The position numbers were made by a program, and so were the translations under genes. Positions 50,562-59,743 of a stretch of 64,000 bases of DNA are shown here, piece by piece. The DNA comes from Streptomyces griseomycini (GTDB lineage Bacteria > Actinomycetota > Actinomycetes > Streptomycetales > Streptomycetaceae). The notes under the pieces were generated by a model. The model was not told the origin of the DNA. It worked only from the letters and a program-made list of their open reading frames with translations, and did no database searches. Every line of letters begins with the position of its first letter. The first letter of the stretch is position 1. The stretch covers positions 186,001-250,000 of the forward strand of contig NZ_JACHJI010000004.1 of the NCBI RefSeq assembly GCF_014203535.1. Direction: 5' to 3'.

Positions 50562-51590
50562 TCACACTTCGACGATCGTGCAGAACCAGTGCATTCCCGG
50601 GGACGCGACGCCGGTGAGGGCCACCAGGTCCCCGAGGGCCAGTTCGCCGGCCTCGATGTGCCGCCACAGGCAGACCAGTTGGTCGGCGGCGCCCATGTGG
50701 CCCAGGGAGCGGGCCAGTTCGGCGTTGGTGCGCGCGAGGGGGAGGCCGACGGCGTCGGCCACCGCGCGGAACGTCTGCTGGTTGTCGTTGAGATGGATCA
50801 GCCGGGTCAGTTCGGACCGGTCCCGGCCCGCGCGGGCCAGGGCCTCGTCGACGACGTCCGCGAGCCGTCCGGTGATCTCCTTCATGAACGCCTGGAAGCG
50901 CTCCGGGTCCCGGCCGAAGTGCCGGTAGACGGAGGCCATCGGGCTGACGTCCCTGAGCCCGCGGCCCGGCGGCGGCAGCGGCACGGCCGCCCCGCCGTAC
51001 TCGATGCGGAACAGGTCCGCGTACTCGGGGTTGGTGAACTGCGCCGAGGACAGCCGGCGCAGCCGCGGATGACCGCGGCGGACGACGGCCGCGACGGCCC
51101 CGTCGCTGGCGACGCAGCCGTTGAAGTCCATGCGGTTGCTGTGCGCCTCGCTCACCACGTTCACCAGCACCACCAGCACGGTGTCGACGCCGGGGGAGAG
51201 GGCCATCGCGCCGGCGGCGTGGTCCAGGGCGGGCGACCACGCCGCGCACGCCTGCGTGAACAGCACGGTGGGCGTGCCGTGCGCGCCCAGGGACCGCGCC
51301 ACGGCCGCCGAGGGGTCCCAGCCCAGGTAGTCCGGCACGTCGGAGTTGCCGACGACGATCAGGTCGAGGTCCGCGACGGTGACGTCGGCGTTCTCCAGGG
51401 CCTCCCGCGCCGCCCGGGCGGCCAGGTCGGTGGCGGTGACACCGGGGGCGGCGCGGTGGTAGGCGTCGTAGCCGAGGGCCGTGACCGTCTCGGGGTCGGG
51501 CACGTAGTCGGCCGCCGTCGCCGGCACGTCGTGCCGCTCGCCGAAGGCCATGCCCGTGGCGACGATGCCCGGCTCCGTTGGCGTGCCCAT
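50562..51590 (-). CDS. KAS III-like (FabH-fold) enzyme with Cys-His-His triad
   Basis: 342 residues with a 3-oxoacyl-ACP synthase III fold. The nucleophile is Cys115 in FTQACAAWSPALD. His266 lies in LIHLNDNQQTF, where FabH has PHQAN. The position of the usual Asn is His298 (LGHMGAADQ instead of GNTSAA). Loss of the Asn is typical of KAS III homologues that act as acyltransferases rather than condensing enzymes. It may transfer the acyl group between the cluster's carrier proteins or onto the peptide. ATG 51590 has GGGAG at good spacing. Confidence 0.85.
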   Translation of the reverse strand: MGTPTEPGIVATGMAFGERHDVPATAADYVPDPETVTALGYDAYHRAAPGVTATDLAARAAREALENADVTVADLDLIVVGNSDVPDYLGWDPSAAVARSLGAHGTPTVLFTQACAAWSPALDHAAGAMALSPGVDTVLVVLVNVVSEAHSNRMDFNGCVASDGAVAAVVRRGHPRLRRLSSAQFTNPEYADLFRIEYGGAAVPLPPPGRGLRDVSPMASVYRHFGRDPERFQAFMKEITGRLADVVDEALARAGRDRSELTRLIHLNDNQQTFRAVADAVGLPLARTNAELARSLGHMGAADQLVCLWRHIEAGELALGDLVALTGVASPGMHWFCTIVEV

Positions 51591-51619
51591 GTGCGCTCCC
51601 TTCCACTCCCGGCCGGGGG

Positions 51620-53077
51620 TCAGCCCGCCCGGCCCTTCGACGGTTCGGTGAGAACGGCGTCCTGTCCGGGGCCCCGCTCGGCGTCCTGGCCGGCGCTCCT
51701 CCCGGTGACGTCTCCGGCACCGCCCTCCTCGGCGGCCGCCTCGTGCGCGGCGGCGGGGGCCGGGAGCTCCCGGACCTCCTCCAGCGGGACGTCCAGGACG
51801 GCGAGGCGGCGCCGGGCCAGGTGCAGGACGAGCGCCAGGACGGCCATCGCGGCGGCCAGGACCAGCACGGCCGACTCCACGCCCAGCGCGTCGGCGAGCA
51901 CGCCCGCCACCAGCGGTCCGGTCCACTGCACGGCCTGGAAGCCGAACTGGCCCGTGGCGGTGACCCGGCCCAGGTACGCGTCCGGGACCAGCCGGACCTC
52001 GTAGGACTCGGTGACGACGTTCATCGGGACCATGCTGGTCATGCCGATCATCATCACCAGGCCGATCTGCCAGGGCCGGGGCACGACCGCGGTCGCGGCG
52101 AAGGAGGCCGCGAACAGCCAGGCGGACAGCAGCAGCACCCGGCGGGCGCCGATCCGCCGCATCAGCCACGGACCCGCCACGGCGCCGATCACCCCGCCGG
52201 CGACCGCCAGGGAGGTCACCGCGCCGATCGTGGTCGGCCCGCCGCCCCGGTGCTGCACGATGACCACGAAGAGCAGCATGAAGCCCTGCGCCACCGCGTT
52301 CAGCACGGCGCCCCAGAAGAGCGTGAAGACCAGGTAGTCGCTGCGTCGGATCACGCGCAGGCCGTCCTTGACGTCCGCGACCAGACCGGGCCGGCCCTCC
52401 CCGTCGCCCCGCCGGTCCGGGCCGAGCGGCCGGCGGATGAGCAGCGAGCCGAGGGTGATGAACAGGAAGGAGACGGCGTCGAACAGGAACGGCACCCAGC
52501 GCGCCACCGAGTACAGCAGGCCGCCCAGCGGGGCGCCGAGGAGCTGGGCGAGCATGTCGCGGCCCATGCCCTGTGCCGTGGCGTCGGCGATCCGCTCCTT
52601 GGGCACGATCCGGCGCAGCACCGGCGAGGTGACGCCGGACCGCAGCCCGGCCGCGAGTCCGCTGACCAGCGCCAGCGCGTCGAGCCCGAGGACCGGCGGG
52701 TCACCCCGGTACACCAGCCAGGCGACGGCCCCCATCGACAGCGCCTCGACCAGCGCGGCCAGGCTCAGCAGCGCCCGCCGCGACACCCGGTCCGACAGCG
52801 CGCCGCCCAGCACCAGGGTGCCGAGCCGGCCCAGCATGTGCAGCATCGTGATGGTGCCCGCCTGGGCCGCCGAGCCGGTCGCGTGGAGCATGAGCAGGGG
52901 GAAGGCGAGCGTCGAGACGCTGTTGCCGAGCGACGACAGGCCCTCGCCGGACCACCAGACGACGTAGTCGCGGTCGCGCCACAGCGACGGCGGCCTCCCG
53001 GCCTTCCCGGCGCCCTCGGCGGTCCGTCCCGCCTCTTCGGTGGTCTGTCCGGTTCCCTCGGGACGTGACCGCACCAT
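51620..53077 (-). CDS. MFS exporter of the cluster
   Basis: 485 residues with 12 predicted membrane helices, MFS_3/enterobactin-exporter-like: DYVVWWSGEGLSSLGNSVST in the first helix and GGALSDRVSRRALLSLAAL in the loop 2-3 motif. Long hydrophilic N- and C-terminal tails. Probably exports the cluster product or confers self-resistance. It lies between the LuxR regulator and the KAS III gene, same strand. Confidence 0.88.
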   Translation of the reverse strand: MVRSRPEGTGQTTEEAGRTAEGAGKAGRPPSLWRDRDYVVWWSGEGLSSLGNSVSTLAFPLLMLHATGSAAQAGTITMLHMLGRLGTLVLGGALSDRVSRRALLSLAALVEALSMGAVAWLVYRGDPPVLGLDALALVSGLAAGLRSGVTSPVLRRIVPKERIADATAQGMGRDMLAQLLGAPLGGLLYSVARWVPFLFDAVSFLFITLGSLLIRRPLGPDRRGDGEGRPGLVADVKDGLRVIRRSDYLVFTLFWGAVLNAVAQGFMLLFVVIVQHRGGGPTTIGAVTSLAVAGGVIGAVAGPWLMRRIGARRVLLLSAWLFAASFAATAVVPRPWQIGLVMMIGMTSMVPMNVVTESYEVRLVPDAYLGRVTATGQFGFQAVQWTGPLVAGVLADALGVESAVLVLAAAMAVLALVLHLARRRLAVLDVPLEEVRELPAPAAAHEAAAEEGGAGDVTGRSAGQDAERGPGQDAVLTEPSKGRAG

Positions 53078-53237
53078 CGTCGTCCGTCCCCCGTCCGCTC
53101 GTGCGCTCGCTGGTCCGGGCCGGTGCCGCGGATCCCGGTCAGCATGCTGGTCGACGCGCCACCGGCCCGGCCAGGCAGCGCACCGGCAACTCCGGGGGAG
53201 GAAATGTTGCCGCCGGTGCCGCCCCCTCCGGCAACGG

Positions 53238-54245
53238 TCAGATCCAGCCGCGCTTGGCCGCCTGGTAGCCCGCCTCGAACCTGCTGGCCGCTCCCAGCCG
53301 TGCGCACAGGTCGGCGACGATCCTGCGCACGGTGCGCAGCGAGACGCCGAGACGCCGGCGGATCGCCTCGTCGTTCAGACCGCGCGCCAGCAGCCGCAGC
53401 AGCTCCTTCTCGCGGGAGCTGAGCCCGTGCTCGTCGAGGCCCGGCCCGGAGGACCCGAGCGGCACGGCCGCCTCCCAGACCCGCTCGAACAGGGAGTTCA
53501 GCGCCTCCACGGCCCCCGGTGCGGTGATCTGCACGACGCGGTGCCACGGGTCGTGCGGATCGGTGGGCAGCAGCGCCAGCGAGCGGTCGACGAGGAGCAG
53601 GTGCACGGGCAGCGACGGTACGGTGCGCACCCCGCTGCCCGGTTCGCCCTCCCAGACGGCGCGCAGGGCGAGGCGGGTGTCGCCGCGGATGCTGTCCGTG
53701 GTGACCGCGCGGTTCGCCACGCCGCGGTCCAGCACCTTGCACTGCAGCTCCTGCAGGGGTTCCAGCCAGCTCACCGAGGGCGCGCCGTCCGGCAGGAAGG
53801 CCAGCCACTCGGTCTCCGCCACGCGGGACAGTTCACACAGCCGGTCGGTGACGGCGGCGCGCCCGACGACGCACTCGAAGCCGGGCGCCCAGCCGCCGGG
53901 CCGGGACTCGGTGTACCGGTCGATGAGGGTCATGACGGCGGTCCGGTCCGCCTCGAACTCCCGCAGGCGGTCCTCGATCCCGGACATCTGCCGCAGCAAC
54001 AGGGCCTTGAGGGCGAGGCGGGGGTCCACCAGCTCGCCGAGGGGGTCGCCGGACGGCCGCAGCAGGTCCAGTTTCCTCAGCCGTTCCAGGGCCAGGTGCA
54101 CCTCGTCGGCGAAGACGCCCAGGTGGTCGGCGAGTTCGTCCACCCCCCGGTGCCGTCCCGTGATGAGCTGCCTGTACACCGAGTGGGTGAGCCGGTCGAG
54201 CCCTAACCTCTGCAGCATGGAGTCACACTCCCGTGTCCCCGTCAC
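53238..54245 (-). CDS. LuxR-type regulator with N-terminal TrmB-like domain
   Basis: 335 residues. C-terminal LuxR HTH: LSSREKELLRLLARGLNDEA followed by IRRRLGVSLRTVRRIVADLC. The N-terminal part (LGLDRLTHSVYRQLITGRH, VDELADHLGVFADEVHLALE) is a TrmB-like winged helix, and the middle resembles a phospholipase-D-like effector domain. The GTG start at 54245 has GAGGAG 7 nt upstream; ATG 54218 is an alternative. Likely pathway regulator, divergent from the PPTase gene with a 108-bp shared promoter region. Confidence 0.85.
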   Translation of the reverse strand: MTGTRECDSMLQRLGLDRLTHSVYRQLITGRHRGVDELADHLGVFADEVHLALERLRKLDLLRPSGDPLGELVDPRLALKALLLRQMSGIEDRLREFEADRTAVMTLIDRYTESRPGGWAPGFECVVGRAAVTDRLCELSRVAETEWLAFLPDGAPSVSWLEPLQELQCKVLDRGVANRAVTTDSIRGDTRLALRAVWEGEPGSGVRTVPSLPVHLLLVDRSLALLPTDPHDPWHRVVQITAPGAVEALNSLFERVWEAAVPLGSSGPGLDEHGLSSREKELLRLLARGLNDEAIRRRLGVSLRTVRRIVADLCARLGAASRFEAGYQAAKRGWI

Positions 54246-54353
54246 CTGTCACTCCTCGGGCCGTCGGTCGTCTTCACATGTCGTTCGTACACGTGAGGGA
54301 GCATCTTCGGCGCCGGCCGTGCGAACCGGCCGTCTTTCCTGTGAAGGAACGCG

Positions 54354-55055
54354 ATGATCGATGATCTGGTTCCCGGCGGTGTCGAGCTGTGCGAGGCGTA
54401 CGGCGACGCGGGACCCGAGGCGACGGCCTGCCTCTTCCCCGCCGAACAGGCCGTGGTGCGGGGGGTGTCGGAGGAGCGGCGGCGTGAGTTCACCACGGTG
54501 CGGGGCTGCGCGCGCAGGGCGCTGGCCCGGCTGGGGATCCCCTCGGAGCCGCTTGTTCCGGATGTGTCGGGCGCCCCGCGGTGGCCCCGCGGGACGGTCG
54601 GCAGCCTGACCCACTGCCCCGGCTACCGGGCGGCGGTGGCGGCCCGCGCCGGGGAGTACGCGGCGCTCGGGATCGACGCCGAGCCGGCCGCACCGCTGCC
54701 GGCCGTCGTGGCGGCGCGGATCCTGCCGGACGCCGAGCGGCGGTCGGCGGACGACCTGCGCACGGCCCTCGGGGTGCCGGCGGACCGGCTGGTGTTCTGC
54801 GCCAAGGAGGCGTCCTACAAGGCGTTCTCGCCCTGGCTGGGGCGTCGGTACGGGCTCCGCGACTTCGCGGTGCGTCCCCGCGCCGACGGCTCGTTCCGGG
54901 GCGTCGTGCCCGGGGGCCGGCACCGCTTCGAGGGCCGGTGGGCGGTGCGTTCCGGCTATTTCGTGGTGGTTGTCTGCCTGGCGTCCGCGCAGTGGTCCGG
55001 ACTATTGGCGACGGGTGTTTCCCGCGGTAGCGGATGGCAGCAAGCGGTCATATGA
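54354..55055 (+). CDS. 4'-phosphopantetheinyl transferase (EntD/Npt type)
   Basis: 233 residues. Sfp/EntD motifs: TVRGCARRALARLG, WPRGTVGSLTHCPGYRAAV, GIDAEPAAPLP (metal-binding Asp/Glu) and FCAKEASYKAFSPWLGRR (WxxKEA-type motif). It converts apo carrier proteins to holo forms for the NRPS and the two ACPs here. A PPTase in the cluster marks it as self-contained. AAGGA lies before the ATG. Confidence 0.92.
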   Translation: MIDDLVPGGVELCEAYGDAGPEATACLFPAEQAVVRGVSEERRREFTTVRGCARRALARLGIPSEPLVPDVSGAPRWPRGTVGSLTHCPGYRAAVAARAGEYAALGIDAEPAAPLPAVVAARILPDAERRSADDLRTALGVPADRLVFCAKEASYKAFSPWLGRRYGLRDFAVRPRADGSFRGVVPGGRHRFEGRWAVRSGYFVVVVCLASAQWSGLLATGVSRGSGWQQAVI

Positions 55056-55275
55056 CGCTTTCCTGTAAGGCGGGGAACTCCCGCTCGCTCTTTCGGTCGA
55101 GTATGGTCCGGTCTTGGCCGAAACATGGACATGCTGGAATTGGCTTTGCGAGGACCTGGTCGACCGCCCCTGAGCCGGCCCACCGGCCGAAGGGGACGTG
55201 GCGCCGCCCTGCGCGCAGCTCGCGGGGTGGGTGCAGGCGGCCGCGCAAGTGTGATTTCCAAGGGGGATTCTGTCA
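55056..55275. other. 220-bp promoter region of the XRE-ATPase regulator
   Basis: Slightly lower GC, with TTCCTGTAAG and a good SD AAGGGGG at 55260-55266 before ATG 55276. No gene seen. Confidence 0.4.
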
Positions 55276-56664
55276 ATGGTGATTCACGCCGAGTTCGTTC
55301 CCTACGGCAGAATGGACGTTCATCAGCTACGTGAATTCCTGTTGAATCAGCGACGAATATCCGGCTGGACGCAGGAAGAGCTCGCGGAGCGTTCCGGCGT
55401 CAGCGTCCGGACGATCCGGAACCTGGAGACCGGGTCCAACACCAATCCCCGCCGGAGCTCCGTCGAGTTGCTGCTCGACGCCCTCGGCGGCGCTCCCGCG
55501 GCGCCCACCGGGCCGACCACCTGGGGCACCGGGGAGTGGCCCCTCATCCCCGCGCAGCGGACCTCGCCGGAGCAGGACCGCGTGGCACCCGCCCCCTGGC
55601 ACGGCCCCCGGCCCCCCGGCGACCCGCTGGTGGGCCGCGAGGCCGACATGCGGCACGTCCTGGCCTCCGCGCAGCGCAGCCGGCTGATCGTCCTCACCGG
55701 CCCCGGCGGCGTGGGCAAGACCCGGCTCGCTCTCGCGGCGGCGTACCGGCTGCGTCCGCTCTTCCCGGACGGCGTCGCGGTCGTCGAACTGCGCGACTGC
55801 ACGCCGGAACACCTCGAGCCGGTGCAGGCCCGCGCCGAACTGGTCCGCCTCACCGAGGGCCTGACCGGCGAGCCCGGCGGCACCGGACGGCGGCTGCTCG
55901 TCCTGGACGGCGCCGAGCGCGTCGTCCGGCAGACGGCCCGCCTCGCCCGCCGCCTCCTCGACGAACACCCCGGACTGCACCTGCTCGTCACCTCGCGCCG
56001 CGCCCTGGCCGCCGGGGCCGCCGAGAGCTGGGAGGTCGAGCCGCTGCGCGTGGACGGCCCCGGGGACCGCGACGCGGGACCGCCGAGCGCGGTGGAACTG
56101 CTGCTGCGCCGCGTCCGGTCCAGCCTGCCGACGCTGGACCTCGCCCCGCACATGCCGCAGGTCACCCTGTTGTGCCGGCTGCTGGACGGCGTGCCGCTGG
56201 CCATCGAGATCGCCGCGCAGCGCCTGCGGTCCCTGCCGATCGGCTCGCTGCTGCGGGAGGAGACCCTCTTCCCGCTGCTCGACCAGGTCGACGCGGGCGC
56301 GCTGAGCGCGCACCGCACCCTGTCCGACAGCGTGCGCTGGAGCTACGACCTGCTGCCCGCGCCGCACCGGGAGCTGCTGCACGACCTGGTGGCGCTGCCG
56401 GACCGGTTCGCGCTGGACGACGTCCTCGCCGGTCGCCGGGGCTCCACCGGAGCGGCGCCCCAGGTCGCCCACCAGTTGGCCGAACTCGCCGACGCCTCAC
56501 TGGTCCAGACGCTGCGTCAGGGCCAGTACCAGTACCGCGTCCACGCCCTCGTCCGGCACGTCGTGGCCCGCACGCGGCAGCAGTCCGCCGCGTGCGCCCA
56601 GGGCGTGGACGAGTACCGGGCCCGGTCGGTGTCCGCGGCCGGCGCGGCGCACCCCGCCGCCTGA
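55276..56664 (+). CDS. XRE-type regulator with NB-ARC-like ATPase domain
   Basis: 462 residues. N-terminal XRE helix-turn-helix: ISGWTQEELAERSGVSVRTI followed by RNLETGSNTNPRR. From about residue 120 there is a STAND/NB-ARC-like ATPase: VLTGPGGVGKTRLAL (Walker A), RRLLVLDGAERV (Walker B), LLVTSRRALAAG, and LLDGVPLAIEIAAQRL (GLPL-type motif). It lacks the C-terminal TPR array of AfsR-like regulators. Probably an ATP-dependent activator of the cluster. It converges on the acyl-CoA dehydrogenase gene with a hairpin between them. Confidence 0.85.
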   Translation: MVIHAEFVPYGRMDVHQLREFLLNQRRISGWTQEELAERSGVSVRTIRNLETGSNTNPRRSSVELLLDALGGAPAAPTGPTTWGTGEWPLIPAQRTSPEQDRVAPAPWHGPRPPGDPLVGREADMRHVLASAQRSRLIVLTGPGGVGKTRLALAAAYRLRPLFPDGVAVVELRDCTPEHLEPVQARAELVRLTEGLTGEPGGTGRRLLVLDGAERVVRQTARLARRLLDEHPGLHLLVTSRRALAAGAAESWEVEPLRVDGPGDRDAGPPSAVELLLRRVRSSLPTLDLAPHMPQVTLLCRLLDGVPLAIEIAAQRLRSLPIGSLLREETLFPLLDQVDAGALSAHRTLSDSVRWSYDLLPAPHRELLHDLVALPDRFALDDVLAGRRGSTGAAPQVAHQLAELADASLVQTLRQGQYQYRVHALVRHVVARTRQQSAACAQGVDEYRARSVSAAGAAHPAA

Positions 56665-56669
56665 CCGTC

Positions 56670-56700
56670 CCGGCCGGGCGGAGGCGATCCGCCCGGCCGG
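56670..56700. terminator. Bidirectional hairpin terminator
   Basis: CCGGCCGGGCGGA (56670-56682) and its complement (56688-56700) around GGCGA, between convergent genes. Confidence 0.8.
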
Positions 56701-56706
56701 CACCGG

Positions 56707-58449
56707 TCACACCGGACGGCAGGCCGCCCGCACGGCCCGGAGCGAGAAGTGCTCCGGGCCGTCCAGGCACGCGAGCATGACCTCCTCCACCGGCGCCAGC
56801 AGGGACTCGTCCGGCTCCGTGGCCTGCCCCAGGCGGGACAGCAGCCGCTGGAGCACCAGCACCAGCCAGGCCGTGCCGGCCGGCGCGGTGCGCTCCTGCT
56901 CGAAGGAGTACAGCCAGGTGTACAGGCAGGAGGCCGCCGCGTGGTACAGGCAGTGCTCGGCGGCGGCGTCCTGCGCCTCGGCCGTGGTCGCGTCCAGGGT
57001 GCCCGCGGCGATCCGGGCGTAGAACCCGCCCCGCAGCACGGAGAGCTGGTCCAGGACCTTGGTGAGGGCGCCCGCCTCGGCCGGCGGCAGCTCCCGCCCG
57101 GCGATCAGCCGCGCCCGCGCCACGGCCGGCTCCCAGCCGCGGGTGATCTCGTCCTCGGCGGCGTTGGTCAGCCGCAGCGCGCGTCCCGAGGGCTGCCAGA
57201 CGGGGGCTTCCCGCGCGTCGTCGAACAGGTCCCGCAGCACCGTGTTCCCGTCGCGTGCCGGGCGGTCGGAGACCAGCGCCACCGTGGGCAGCTGCGAGGC
57301 GACGCTGTGCAGGTTGACGTGCGTGGTGCCCTCGAAGATGCTCGCGATCGCGTGGTCGCGCTGGAGCTTCTGGAAGACGCCCGAGGCGACGCCCTCGCGC
57401 AGGTAGCCGCGCGCGCCCAGCACCCGCCCGGCCTCCGCCACGACCTCCTCGCCGAGGGTCGGCACCAGGTACTTCACCACCGACGACCACAGGCTCAGCC
57501 GGGAGGGCGCCACCGACAGCGAGCGCGCCACGGGCACTGCCGTGCACTCGGCGATCAGCAGGTCCAGGTGGGCGCGGACCAGATGCCGGCGGATGACGGG
57601 GATCCGGTAGATCTCCTGCCCGTACAGCACCCGCTCGCGGGCGTGCCGCAGCGCCGTCCGCAGCACCGAGTCCATCGTGCCCACCGACAGCGCGCCGATC
57701 GCCGTCCGCGTGATCTGGAGCACCTGGAGGATCCCCGCCAGGCCGCCGCCCGGACGGCCGAGCAGACAGCCGCCCGGGACCCGGGTGCCGCGGAAGGTGA
57801 TGCCGCTGAGGTCGTGGCCCCGCAGCCCGACCGTGCGGACGAAGGGATGGTTGTCCCAGCTCCCCTCGTCCAGTTGTGACTTGTCGAGCAGCAGCAGGGA
57901 CGATCCGACGCCCTCGACGTTCGCGTACACGGTGACGAAACGGCCCCGGGTGGCATTGCCGACCGGCCACTTCTCCCCCGTGAGGAGGTAGCCGTCGCCG
58001 TCCGGCACCGCGACCGTCTCGTTGGTGCCCAGGTCGCTGCCGTGGTCGGGCTCGGACACCGCGAAGCACGCCAGGTCCCCGTCGAGCAGTCCCCGGGCGA
58101 CCCGCTCCCGCTGCTCCTCGTCGCCCCACAGCCACACCGGGTTGACGCCGAGCAGCGCCGATCCGAACATCACCGACACGGTGAGGTTGCGCCGGGCCAG
58201 GACCCGCGTCAGCAGGAAGAGCTGCTCCAGGTTGCGCAGCCCGCCGCCGAACGCCTCCGGCACCAGGTAGCGGGCGAAGCCCCAGGAACGCAGGAGGTCC
58301 ACCGCTCCCGGCGGCAGCGCGTCGCGCTCCTCGTGCTCCACCGTCTCCGCGAAACCGAACGGGCCGCTCTTCGCAAGGGGATCGCCCAGGATCCGGTCCA
58401 GGTCCGCGGCGAGGGCGTGGGACGGCCGGTCGACGTCCTGCCCGGTCAT
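56707..58449 (-). CDS. Large acyl-CoA (acyl-ACP) dehydrogenase/oxidase
   Basis: 580 residues, longer than ordinary acyl-CoA dehydrogenases (about 380) and closer to the oxidase-like enzymes of acidic lipopeptide clusters (for example HxcO of CDA). FAD-domain motifs: CFAVSEPDHGSDLGTNETVA, YLLTGEKWPVGNATRG and DLSGITFRGTRVPGG; VLGARGYLREGVASGVFQKL and ASIFEGTTHVNLHSV mark the C-terminal half. An additional helical domain follows from about residue 400. It probably introduces a double bond into the chain on the adjacent ACP, with which it is translationally coupled (4-bp overlap). Confidence 0.88.
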   Translation of the reverse strand: MTGQDVDRPSHALAADLDRILGDPLAKSGPFGFAETVEHEERDALPPGAVDLLRSWGFARYLVPEAFGGGLRNLEQLFLLTRVLARRNLTVSVMFGSALLGVNPVWLWGDEEQRERVARGLLDGDLACFAVSEPDHGSDLGTNETVAVPDGDGYLLTGEKWPVGNATRGRFVTVYANVEGVGSSLLLLDKSQLDEGSWDNHPFVRTVGLRGHDLSGITFRGTRVPGGCLLGRPGGGLAGILQVLQITRTAIGALSVGTMDSVLRTALRHARERVLYGQEIYRIPVIRRHLVRAHLDLLIAECTAVPVARSLSVAPSRLSLWSSVVKYLVPTLGEEVVAEAGRVLGARGYLREGVASGVFQKLQRDHAIASIFEGTTHVNLHSVASQLPTVALVSDRPARDGNTVLRDLFDDAREAPVWQPSGRALRLTNAAEDEITRGWEPAVARARLIAGRELPPAEAGALTKVLDQLSVLRGGFYARIAAGTLDATTAEAQDAAAEHCLYHAAASCLYTWLYSFEQERTAPAGTAWLVLVLQRLLSRLGQATEPDESLLAPVEEVMLACLDGPEHFSLRAVRAACRPV

Positions 58450-58790
58450 GCCGTGGAGCCGCCGATGTCGTAACGGGCGAGGAGCAGTTCGACCTCGTCG
58501 TCGGTGGGCAGCGCGGCGCGGCCCGCCGCCACCTCGGTCCCGACGAAGTCGATGACGTCGCCGACCCGCTCCAGCTTCATCGCCTCCTCGGGGGTCAGCG
58601 ACCGCAGACCGTACAGGTCCTCCAGGTTGTAGCCGAGTTCGGCCAGGACCAGCGAGTGGAAGCCCAGGTCGCCGATCAGGCGGTGCTCCGCGGTGACCTC
58701 GGGGAGCTTGCGCGGGGCGATCAGCCGGGTCATCCCGAGCACCACGGGGGCCACGGCCTCGGTGGCGCTTGCGGCAGGGGTGTGAGTCAT
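58446..58790 (-). CDS. Acyl carrier protein, lipopeptide-starter type
   Basis: 114 residues. Carrier motif GDLGFHSLVLAELGYNLEDL with Ser46 as phosphopantetheine site (FHSL instead of the usual DSL). This variant is familiar from ACPs that work with acyl-ACP dehydrogenases in lipopeptide clusters, as far as I recall. The C-terminal tail (ALPTDDEVELLLARYDIGG) is acidic. Coupled with the downstream dehydrogenase. Divergent from the thioesterase gene across about 150 bp. Confidence 0.82.
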   Translation of the reverse strand: MTHTPAASATEAVAPVVLGMTRLIAPRKLPEVTAEHRLIGDLGFHSLVLAELGYNLEDLYGLRSLTPEEAMKLERVGDVIDFVGTEVAAGRAALPTDDEVELLLARYDIGGSTA

Positions 58791-58942
58791 GCCGCCGACG
58801 CTAGGCCGGGGCCCTGCCCCGCCCCAGGTAATGATCCCGGCAAGCTCGCGGCAACTGTCCCGGCCGGGAGGGCGTTGCTACCGCGCAAACTGCCGCCGCG
58901 CTGCCTGGCCGGGCCACGGCGGCGGCGGTAAGGCTGGTCGGC

Positions 58943-59743
58943 ATGAGCACTCTCGACCCCGTCACCCCGGCGGCGCCGTGGATCGCCGGACGGTACGCCG
59001 TCGGACCGCCCCGGCTCCGGCTGTTCTGCCTGCCGCCCGCCGGAGGCGGCGCGAGCACCTTCAACGCCTGGCGGCCGCACCTGCCGCCGGGGATCGAGCT
59101 CGCCCCGGTGGAACTGCCGGGCCGCGGCTCACGCATCGGCGAACCGGTGCCGTACGCCCTGGGACCGCTGGCCGACGGGCTCCTCGACGGCGTGCGCGGC
59201 GAACTGGACCTGCCCTACGCGCTGTTCGGGCACAGCTTCGGCGCCGTCGTCGCCTACGAGCTGACGCGGCGCATCGAACGGCGGGACGACCTGCCGGCCC
59301 CCGCCGCGCTGCTGGTGTCCGCCCATCGCGCCCCGCACGTACCGCTCGGCCGCGAGCCCCTCACCGGCAGCGACGACCGGCGGCTGGCCGCCTGGCTGCA
59401 CGGCCACGGCGGACTGCCCGGGGAACTGCTGGAGCACCCCGGGTTCCTCAGCCACCTGCTGCGCGCGGTACGGGCCGACCTGGAGCTCGCCGAGAGCTAC
59501 CTCCTGCCGGAACCGGCCCCGGTGCGCTGCCCGCTGGTCGTCCTGGCCGGGGCCGACGACGACGTGGCCGCCCCCTCCGCGGTCGAGCCCTGGGCCGGGT
59601 ACGGCGCGGCGCCGCCCCGGATGCGCGTCGTGCCCGGCGGGCACTCCTACCCGCGGACGCATCCGGAGGCGACGCTGAACGCCGTGACCGGGGAACTGCG
59701 CCGCCTCGGCCTACTCGGGGCGGAGCGCGACCGGCAGGGCTGA
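58943..59743 (+). CDS. Type II thioesterase
   Basis: 266 residues. LFCLPPAGGGASTFNAWRPH at the N-terminus, nucleophile elbow ALFGHSFGAVVAYEL, acidic residue in VVLAGADDDVAAPSAV, and His in VVPGGHSYPRTHPE. It removes misprimed or stalled acyl groups from carrier proteins. Its 3' end overlaps the convergent P450 gene by 33 bp. Confidence 0.9.
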   Translation: MSTLDPVTPAAPWIAGRYAVGPPRLRLFCLPPAGGGASTFNAWRPHLPPGIELAPVELPGRGSRIGEPVPYALGPLADGLLDGVRGELDLPYALFGHSFGAVVAYELTRRIERRDDLPAPAALLVSAHRAPHVPLGREPLTGSDDRRLAAWLHGHGGLPGELLEHPGFLSHLLRAVRADLELAESYLLPEPAPVRCPLVVLAGADDDVAAPSAVEPWAGYGAAPPRMRVVPGGHSYPRTHPEATLNAVTGELRRLGLLGAERDRQG

